The translations under genes and the position numbers were made by a program. From contig CAHIKZ030004736.1 of assembly GCA_903632075.3 (NCBI GenBank), positions 372,001-436,000 of the forward strand: a stretch of 64,000 nucleotides of DNA, in the 5' to 3' direction. The DNA is from Acanthosepion pharaonis (Eukaryota > Mollusca > Cephalopoda > Sepiida > Sepiidae). The notes beneath the pieces were generated by a model that worked only from the letters and a program-made list of their open reading frames with translations, did no database searches and was not told the origin of the DNA. This document shows positions 56,697-64,000 of the stretch, piece after piece. How positions within the stretch are numbered: the first letter of the stretch is position 1; every line of letters starts with the position of its first letter.

Positions 56697-56706
56697 GTGG
56701 GAGGTA
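56697..56706 (+). other. Polypurine tract of TRIM-like element
   Basis: GGTGGGAGGT-type purine run immediately before the second LTR at 56708; the usual primer for plus-strand DNA. Confidence 0.55.
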
Positions 56707-56840
56707 TTGTCGGAGTTACCTCCTCCTTCTATCCTTGAACCGGCAGAGGAACAGGTCATTTCGACCTTGACCTCTCATTCATGCTCCTTACACACTGTTA
56801 ACACGTCGGAGGGACTAGCAAATCCCCTTTTTAGTTAGGT

Positions 56841-56875
56841 TATATTACAAACCTAGTTGTAATATACTACTAGTC
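56841..56875. repeat. Hairpin in second LTR
   Basis: TATATTACAA, short spacer ACCTAG, then TTGTAATATA: perfect 10-bp arms. Confidence 0.8.
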
Positions 56876-57099
56876 ATTTTTAGACCTTAGTTCTCTTTAG
56901 CTAACCTCGTAGTATTTTATTATAGAGACTTTTCGGTTATCTTAGCCAATTCCTCTTGCTGGTCTCCCTTATCACAAGACAGTGATTTCTCGCTAGATTC
57001 TAGGAGGCGGTCGGCGACCGAAACGGTCGGCTACGCAAGCCCCTTGGCCTTCATTGGCACCATCATTATTGTTATTTTTTTGGCCATGTTTTTTTTTTG

Positions 57100-57740
57100 T
57101 GGTATAATATTGATTTTCTGCAGTATTTAATTATATTTATGTCCTCATTGAGAATATTCATGTATTGTTTTGCTAAGTTTAATGCGTTGTTTAGCGTGTG
57201 TTCATTAATAGCTGGACAGAAATCATTTTCTTTGCTAATGTTAATGCTGTTTTCCTTATTTTACATGATATTTTGGTGTGATTTAATTTTTGCTTTTAAT
57301 CTCCTAGATATGTTTTAAAAGCATTGTGTTCTTCGCGTAGTTACTATTTGTAAAGGATCTTTTGTGTGCGTAGTTTCTTTCCAGGGTCCTTCAGTTACTC
57401 CCACATAATTTTTTACTTCATTATCGACTGATTTTACAGTGGCTTGGTATATTACATTGTTCTGCAAGCAATTGCCCTTTAAGAGGCATTCGTTCTTTGT
57501 TCTGCAGTTACACGTGTGTTTGATTTGTTGGTTGTTTTCTCGATGTGCATTTTTAATATTTGTGTCATGTTCTCGGTGCAGCTGTAACTGATTTTTTACT
57601 GTGATTTTGTTGAATATCTTATGAAGAGCGATTAATGAGTAGAAGTGTTTGTGTATGAGTTTAATGAATATTTTCCTACGTTTGTTTTTAATGCATACCA
57701 ACAAACGACCCGCACAAATCAAACCCACCTGTTACAAGCG
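57100..57740 (-). pseudogene. PLE GIY-YIG endonuclease fragment
   Basis: The minus frame 57315-57728 contains CNCRTKNECLLKGNCLQNNV, IYQATVKSV and NYVGVTEGPWK, a Cys-rich knuckle fused to a GIY-YIG core; decayed sequence of the same element continues to 57100. A second copy is at 17200-17525. Confidence 0.75.
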
Positions 57741-58445
57741 TTATTTTAGTGGATAATTGTATTTGAAATAGACTCACCATATTTTGCTTATGTTTTAAAA
57801 TTTTAAATGGTGTATCGTATGTCTGATTTCGCATTCGAGAAATCTCAATAAAAAAAAATGTGCTCTCCGGCAGTCAATCTACATTGTCTTTACTGAGACT
57901 TATCTAATGCGTAGGCCAATAGATATAATATATACCGTCTAAAAAATTTTTAAAATATTCAAAAAATGGGGTATCTATTTAAAATACAGTTATCCGCGAT
58001 AATAATGTTTGAAGTAATAAAAGTGTCGGATTAGAAAATCTATTAATTCTTTAGTATATCCATCTATGTATGTATGTTTGTATGTGTGCGTGCGTGTGTG
58101 TGTAACATTAAAATATGAACATATAATTATTTCTTTATTTCATGAACCAAGATTTGGGACGCTTTTTCACGTCTTCTTCATGCTCTCATGTAGTTAGTAT
58201 GATTTGTAAGGGGCGTAATATTTTATCCACGTTTTAAAAGGTATCTTTCTATCATCATCATCATCATCATCATCAGTCCCATGATCAGAAGTGGTCGTAG
58301 GGTCTCTGCGTAGCTAAGCATCTGAAAAGATCCTTTCACATAGTTGGGTTGAGAGCCGGGCAAGTCAACCACAGTTAATGTCCTCAAGCTTGTAGGCTGT
58401 TGACTTGAGTGTAGGGAGTCCGCCACTCAGCTATACTGTATCATA

Positions 58446-59383
58446 CCGTGTGTAACAGCAAAATTGTCCAAATCGTGTAACAGCAAATTAACCTCTGAAC
58501 TGTTGTATCTTAGAAATGATTAAATATATCTTACTGAAATTCTCTGAGATTTTTATAACACTATTGGACTCTACTCTAAGGAATAGGAATGTATAATTAT
58601 TTCCCAAGCTTAACACAAGTATCTTGAAGAAATCGATCATAAATGAAAATAACAAATTCATCATTAATTAATCATAGCAAAGGATCGGAAACTCATAATG
58701 TATTGAAATAAAGTTCAAATATATATATTATTCCAGGATCATTTTCCAACTTGTTCAAGATGATATTCGCCCACTGTAACCTTCTAATTTTCTGTCGTGG
58801 TGTAACAAGGTGCCTCACACGTTTTAGGTACGATTTCATTTTTAAGTTCTTTTTGTTGTTTTTTACTGCTCTTTGGATTGTCATAGCTGAAACTTATCTC
58901 TCACCAAACGTCTTATGAATTTAGTTGGATCTTTTCGTAATTGACCGCTTTAGCTTTAGGTTGAAATGATGATCCCTCTTCTTGCTGTGACCAGCTGATC
59001 TAACTTTCCTTTCTGCTGTTTGCTCTTTTTAAAACTTATTCTCCGTTCTCTTGATCGTTCTTGAATGCACTTTGAAGATGAAGAGTATGAATGTTGGTAC
59101 CTTTACTGAAGGCCTGAATGATCCTTTTCTTATCACTATTGCTCAGTCGAGAAGACAGTGGGGCTGATACAAAACTATTTTAACCTGTTTTCTTTCTAAC
59201 TGAATAACGCAAAGGATTTTTCAGTGATTCTTACGACGAATGGTGTCAAGATGGTAAACGTCTTATGTTTAAACCGAGAAAAAAGAAACTTATTTAACTT
59301 AATGTCTTTTTAGACATTAAACATTTTGTGGGAGAGGGAATTATGCTGTTACACGATTTGGACAATTTTGCTGTTACACACGG
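58446..59383 (-). mobile_element. Tc1/mariner-type DNA transposon, internally deleted
   Basis: Perfect 40-bp terminal inverted repeats (58446-58485 and 59344-59383, outer end CCGTGTGTAACAGC), flanked by TA on both sides (58444-58445, 59384-59385), the Tc1/mariner target. The minus strand inside codes for part of a transposase. At 938 bp it is shorter than the usual 1.2-1.6 kb, and the catalytic DDE part is missing. Confidence 0.9.
58693..58960 (-). pseudogene. Tc1/mariner transposase fragment (helix-turn-helix part)
   Basis: Reads MTIQRAVKNNKKN, MKSYLKRVRHLVTPRQK, RRLQWANIILNKLENDPG: the second DNA-binding helix-turn-helix and linker leading to the first catalytic Asp. It stops before any DDE motif. 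Upstream sequence (FIRRLVRDK-like) continues in a shifted frame. Confidence 0.8.
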
Positions 59384-59559
59384 TACATGGCTATGGTGCC
59401 CAGTAGTGGATGATGACCCATCCATGAGGCAGGTGGTAATGACACTCTTTGCTCAAGCCACGACGATATATATATTTTAGGTTCTTCTTTGTACCGTTTA
59501 ACTTCCGGACGTTGGCGTTCATCGTACTCCATCTACACAAGCTCGCTATGTAGGTCATG

Positions 59560-60500
59560 CATTGCTTTACTCTGTCCCTCTTGCCTTCATTTTACCTGTG
59601 TATATCAAATTTTCTAAGCCCTCTTTCCTCATTATATGCCTTCAAAATTTCAACTGTCTCTTTCTGATCTTAAGTATAGGTATCCTTTTTATTTCCATTT
59701 TCTTTAAGACTTCATCGTTATTCATATGTTCATGGTATTCTTAGCATCCATCTTTAGAACCATATTTTCTATTGCTTCAAGTTTCTTCTTCATCTGTGAG
59801 CTTTTCCAGAATATAGGATGACTGATAGTACGTAACAGTTCAATACTGTTTTGTTTGTTTCTAACAAAATTTTGCTGTTTCTTAATACTTTTCAAAGCTT
59901 TTCGAATGCACCTCTCACTATTTCAGTGCCTCTTCTCTTTTGAATGTCTCACTTTTCGCCCTCTGGCTAGTTAATTCTGGATTCTGTTCTTATTGGAACC
60001 GTTCTTAAGTTCATTTTATTGTTTTGAAACAATCATTTTTAATTCTCAACCATTCAACTTAATCTTCTAAGAATTTTAATAATTACACTTAATTACTTAA
60101 CATTTTGTCGACAAAAAGATCTAAAAAATGTAAATTTTTCGAAATTTGGAAAAAATAACTTGTAAATTACAAAAACACTGGAATTGAATTCATTTTCGTT
60201 TTCTACTAAAAATTTTTTAGAAAACTGCATTCGTCTTCCTACGGCAAAATCATTGTTGAACAGTATTATTATCCAATTAGTAATTCCTTCAACGCACCAT
60301 CCTACGTTTTCGTACAATTAAACATTTAAACAGGGTCAGTTCTCTGTTACATCTTTGTCTTACACCCCTTTCTATTTTTGTATATTTACTGAATTAATTT
60401 TCTATCTGTATATAAGCGGTTTGCTGCCAGTATAAGTTCTGGATTATTCTAATATTCCTTCCCAAATATGTCAAGGTTACCTAGCTGTTCCAACAGTTAT
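59560..60500 (-). pseudogene. LINE reverse transcriptase remnant (family A, second copy)
   Basis: 59570-59890 matches 3130-3400, and 60350-60510 matches 3800-3960, both minus strand. Unrelated AT-rich sequence (about 59930-60340) sits between, so this copy is split or rearranged. It is more decayed than the first. Confidence 0.65.
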
Positions 60501-60509
60501 TTGTGATGT

Positions 60510-60891
60510 GTGTGGAACCAGTAAAGTAAGCCAGAATGAAATTACTTTTCACTGCTTTATTTCAGATTTATATAACGCTCATCTTAGTAGTAAACAATAT
60601 TTGTGTTGAGTGTACTTCGTGCACAAAGCTTATTTTATGGAGGCCATTTTTGGCTACAATCCAATGATGTCATTTGTAGAACTTTCTCTGCATTTAGTAC
60701 CAGGTGTCTGTGGTCCTCTTGAAGAAAAATAATAATTTGCACAAAACATTTACATATTTTTTAATTCTCTACTGACGAAAGAGCAATTAACTGATCATTA
60801 ATAACTGGAGAGCCTGGTAGAAGACAAATATAAACATATGCTTACATGTCAAGGTACAAACAGAAATAATTGAATTCATTAGATGAACAGA

Positions 60892-60948
<57 letters not shown>

Positions 60949-61399
60949 TAATATATATATACATCGATTAACGAAATTGCATGTTTCATGTTTCATCTCA
61001 AAACTTCGTTATCAGAGGAAGGTAAAATAGTTTTTTTTTATGTAAATACATTCTTTTATTTATTATTAAATTAATGATACACTTATTTAAAATAGAGAAA
61101 GCGTTAAAATTTCAATCGATTTCGTTGGGAAAAATATGAATCCATCTATTCTTTCCCCGGCTGTATGTTAAATAGCAGATCATACTGGACTCTCTAGCCC
61201 TGGTAAGCAACCAATCTAGAAGAAAGGCAACTCTTAATTCAAAATTAGGTTCTAGCAATTCCATTCCGTAAGAAACTACTTGCTATGAATACGCCTATCA
61301 TCTTCAGAGCTGTGGCTCCATACTCTTCTGTGGAGTCTACGGAACTTGATCGAATAAATGAACGAGACGCTTTACATATATATATAAAATACATTTTGA
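60510..61399. other. No gene recognised
   Basis: Contains a (TA)n tract; otherwise nothing identified. Confidence 0.6.
60899..60957. repeat. (TA)n microsatellite
   Basis: Nearly uninterrupted AT dinucleotides. Confidence 0.95.
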
Positions 61400-62360
61400 G
61401 GAAAATTACATTAAATCTAAATACTCATTTCACCCCAATCAAGGCTATAAAGCCACTGAAACACGAGACGTTGCTGAGTGTGAAGAAGTCTGGGAAAAAT
61501 CATTATCAAGTAGCGATGATAAAAAAGAACAGGAATAAAAGATACAGAAGTTGACGATTGATGTGGAATTTAAATTTTTGAATATCAAAGTTAACTGAAA
61601 ATCATGAATCTTGAAGAGAGTTAGCATAGAACTTACGGTTACACTTATTAATTTTAACTGTAAAATGATGAGACTTAATTGCCAATATAGTACTGCGCTT
61701 AAATTCTTAAAGTCGCGGTACCAAAGAGGAAAGCTCATCAGAACAATAATCATATAAATATTTACAGAATAGGAACAAGGAAGCTACGTTATAACAATGC
61801 AAAAGTGACTGACGAGATATACCAGCTCAAGACCAATAACGTTGCAGATTTTTCTTTGGATTTTGTCAAGCATCTCTAAATAGATAGCAGAAGCCCCCGA
61901 TCAGATATGACAGAAATATTCAATGTATGGAAGAATGGTAGACTTACAAACGTGTAAAAGAAAAGTACTTACAAAAGTGGACGAAAAAAAATTGTCTCGA
62001 ACGACACAGCAAATCAACTTTTGTGCTAGTAGACCTAGTAATTGATTCAATATAATCGATCCACTTTCTATCAGTAGAAAACATTTGCCTTAGAAGACAC
62101 AATTCACTCTCCTTAAGGTTAGCATCAAAAAGTCGATTAAAAGAGAGTAGTTTCGTTTTGGAGGCGTTAAAATTAACAAACAATTTTTTGTCCCAATTAA
62201 CAACAGACTGAACCTTATCAAACCTTACCATTAAGGCAGAAGTAAATAGTGGTATGCATAGATACTGAGTCGGGAATTGATGACATCCGAAAGATCGTTG
62301 ATGAAAGAAGCAATGCGTTGATGGATAACATTAGAAACATTGAAAACAGTACGGAAATGA
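61400..62360 (-). pseudogene. LINE remnant (family B), RT box to 3' UTR
   Basis: Reading down the minus strand: SFINDLSDVINSRLSIYAYH (active site decayed from YADD), VNFNASKTKLLSFNR, IEYFCHI-SGASAIYLEML, PLWYRDFKNLSAVLYW, then the 3' UTR. About 960 bp of one copy with frameshifts. Confidence 0.75.
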
Positions 62361-62384
62361 TTCACTGCCGTGACATAGATACTC

Positions 62385-62510
62385 TGTGTTTTTTCTATAG
62401 ATATTTTCAGAGTAATTGTTCTGATGAGATTTCCACTTTCGTACCTAGACTTTATGAATTTAAAAGCAATACTAGATTGGCGGTTAGGTCTCATCAGACA
62501 CAGTATTGGT
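62385..62510 (+). pseudogene. LINE C-terminal scrap (family B1)
   Basis: CFFYRYFQSNCSDEISTFVP and RLYEFKSNTRLAVRSHQ. It starts 25 bp from the end of the oppositely oriented LINE at 61400-62360. Confidence 0.7.
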
Positions 62511-62639
62511 TCATTTTTATTCGTCACGGAGAAATCCAAAAGCATGTATCTGTTGTCATTTCTATAGAAATCTATCATTCATCTGTACACTGAATATTGC
62601 TAACACACCTGGTGGTCCTTATGCTATATATTTAAAGAT

Positions 62640-63300
62640 CCCTGATAAAATTTCGGCTTCAGTCACGGTCTAACGAGCTTTACTCTTTGGTACCTAGACT
62701 TTATGGATTTAAGCGCAGTACTAGACTGACATTAAGGTCTCATCATCTTACAGATGAAATGGCTAGATGTAAGCATAAGTTCTATGCTGACCGTTTCTTC
62801 TCTCCCACTTCTCGATTGTGGTACTGTCTCCCGTCTTCTTACTTCCCGGTCAACTTTGACCTTCTGTTATAGTGAAACACACCTATTCTATAGTTAATAG
62901 ACTCTCCCACCTATAATAAGTAGGAGTAGTAAGAGTAACGAGTCGGTGAGTCAATCGATGTCGGACGACAGTTAGTCGAATACTAAAGTATCAGCGACCA
63001 CAACTAGATTACTCTGCGCAATGCTTATTATATCAAGTTCCTAATGTTTTGTACGTCGAACCTATTTTAGGACCGACTTAGTACAAATACAAGCCTCCAC
63101 TGTGAAATCACTCCACAACACCTTCAAAAATTTAAATGAAATGTCAATCATTATCTTCTGTCTTCTTAATTCTTGTTCTTTTATTGTTCTCTTTCCTTAA
63201 TAGTACTTTTTCTCATTTTCTCTAACACCCAGTAACCTCTTGCGTCTTAGTGGCTTTATTGCCTTGCTTGGAGTTAAATGGTTAAAATAATAAAGTAATC
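62640..63300 (+). pseudogene. LINE C-terminus (family B1), split by a solo LTR
   Basis: LVPRLYGFKRSTRLTLRSHH, CKHKFYADRFFSPTSRLWY and YFPVNFDLL, interrupted at 62865-63120, then KNLNEMSIIIFCLLNSCS and the 3' UTR phrase CTTGCGTCTTAGTGGC...GCCTTGCTTGGAG. Confidence 0.8.
62865..63120 (+). mobile_element. Solo LTR, 256 bp, with 5-bp target duplication
   Basis: Begins TGTTATAGTGAAAC and ends CTCCACAACA, so the ends are TGTT...AACA. Flanked by CCTTC on both sides (62860-62864 and 63121-63125). It interrupts a LINE frame that continues after it (FDLL / KNLNEMS). Strand is arbitrary, as no internal signals fix it. Target length and ends fit Gypsy or BEL type elements. Confidence 0.85.
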
Positions 63301-64000
63301 TCTAACCTCCTATGGCAATGAATATCAGACAAAGGATGATTAAAAGAAACTTGAAGCGGACGAGATGTGGTAATAACGACGAAAGAAGCATTGGTAGAAT
63401 ATATGACAAATGAAGAAGAATGAAAATAGGCTGAATCGGCCATTTTTGATCCTTGGAGTATTATTTCCTGTCATCAGGGTCTAGAATACCCCGACTTCAT
63501 CACCTGAAATACGTACCCCTTCCCCAAAGGGACTAACTACAAGTAAATGCTTGCAAACCCAAATACAAACAACCAATATTTACCCATCCCCGAAGTAAAT
63601 GTGTATAGACTCAAATAACACACAAAAAAAAGTTTCGAGATTGAACACCCCAACAAGTGTTGATATGTAAAATCAATCGACTAGGCAATCAAGTATGGGT
63701 TACTATGTGAAAATCGAACTCCTTTTAGTAATAATCACTTGCAATAATAGCTTGTTACCCATGTTAGGGGATTTCAAAGTGAAGGTTGATGATGTGCTTG
63801 TTAACCATTGCCCCATGGCGTGGCCCTTTTCACATTTTTACAAGCCTACGCGCCTGTTCTTGAGCAAACGTACAGTTGTGTGAGCAGTTACCAAATTTTA
63901 TCATAAAGTTTACTGTTTAGATCTTAGGTAGAATATGTAAATATCTATTGGATAATTCTTTTCCTTATAAATATCTACGTCCATATACTTCATCTCTTGT
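63301..64000. other. No gene recognised
   Basis: Unique-looking sequence, no coding signal seen. Confidence 0.6.

Larger units (their letters stand above)
55591..57150 (+). mobile_element. Short LTR element without coding capacity (TRIM-like)
   Basis: A 5' LTR (55591-55979), primer-binding site, about 700 bp internal region without gag or pol, purine-rich tract, then a second LTR start at 56708. The first 45 bp of both LTRs are identical (TGTCGGAGTTACC ... GGCAGAGGAAC), then they differ. The right end is not resolved; 57150 is approximate. Confidence 0.65.

Overview
ORGANISM. This is AT-rich animal DNA with introns, dense (TA)n microsatellites, tRNA-derived SINEs, several LINE lineages, a Ty3/gypsy element, Tc1/mariner remnants and unusually many Penelope-like elements (PLEs). 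The mix fits an invertebrate with a large repeat-filled genome. A cephalopod mollusc is my best guess, but that is inference and no marker here proves it. Most of the window is transposon remains and simple repeats.

HOST GENE. I can support one host gene. It is a Ras-like small GTPase on the minus strand, with three consecutive coding exons at 35430-35486, 29003-29076 and 25948-26460. Splice sites and phases fit, so the exons join in frame. Together they cover switch I through the C-terminus; the exon with the P-loop was not found. The closest relatives by motif are the RERG/RASL group. Several usually invariant GTPase residues are changed (switch I Thr to Asn, DTAGQ to DTARQ, NKxD to NQTD), and there is no CAAX box. 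Its introns hold LINE ends, a mariner remnant, PLE pieces, SINEs and a purine-rich minisatellite.

LAYOUT. 0-7.9 kb: simple repeats and two LINE remnants. 7.9-13.8 kb: a decayed Ty3/gypsy element on the minus strand, with a GC-rich nested insertion in gag and a deletion that fuses integrase to the LTR end. 13.8-25.9 kb: AT-rich repeat sequence, SINEs, hairpin repeats, LINE 3' ends. 25.9-35.5 kb: the Ras-like gene. 35.5-40.5 kb: microsatellites and PLE pieces, including a 70-bp-arm palindrome. 40.6-46.2 kb: two PLE copies in inverted orientation. 46.2-55.5 kb: SINEs, a Tc1 remnant, LINE and PLE pieces. 55.6-57.2 kb: a short LTR element with no coding capacity. 58.4-59.4 kb: a Tc1/mariner element with perfect 40-bp inverted ends. 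59.5-64 kb: LINE remnants, one split by a solo LTR with a clean 5-bp target duplication.

MOST INTERESTING. The 3' flanks of several different PLE copies carry a short motif that reads as a hammerhead ribozyme: C/U-UGANRA, a hairpin, GAAA, a tiny palindromic stem, then U plus one base. The hairpin changes sequence between copies while keeping its pairing. Every copy with a readable hairpin also has one extra base before it, and two loci swap the C3-G8 pair for U-A.
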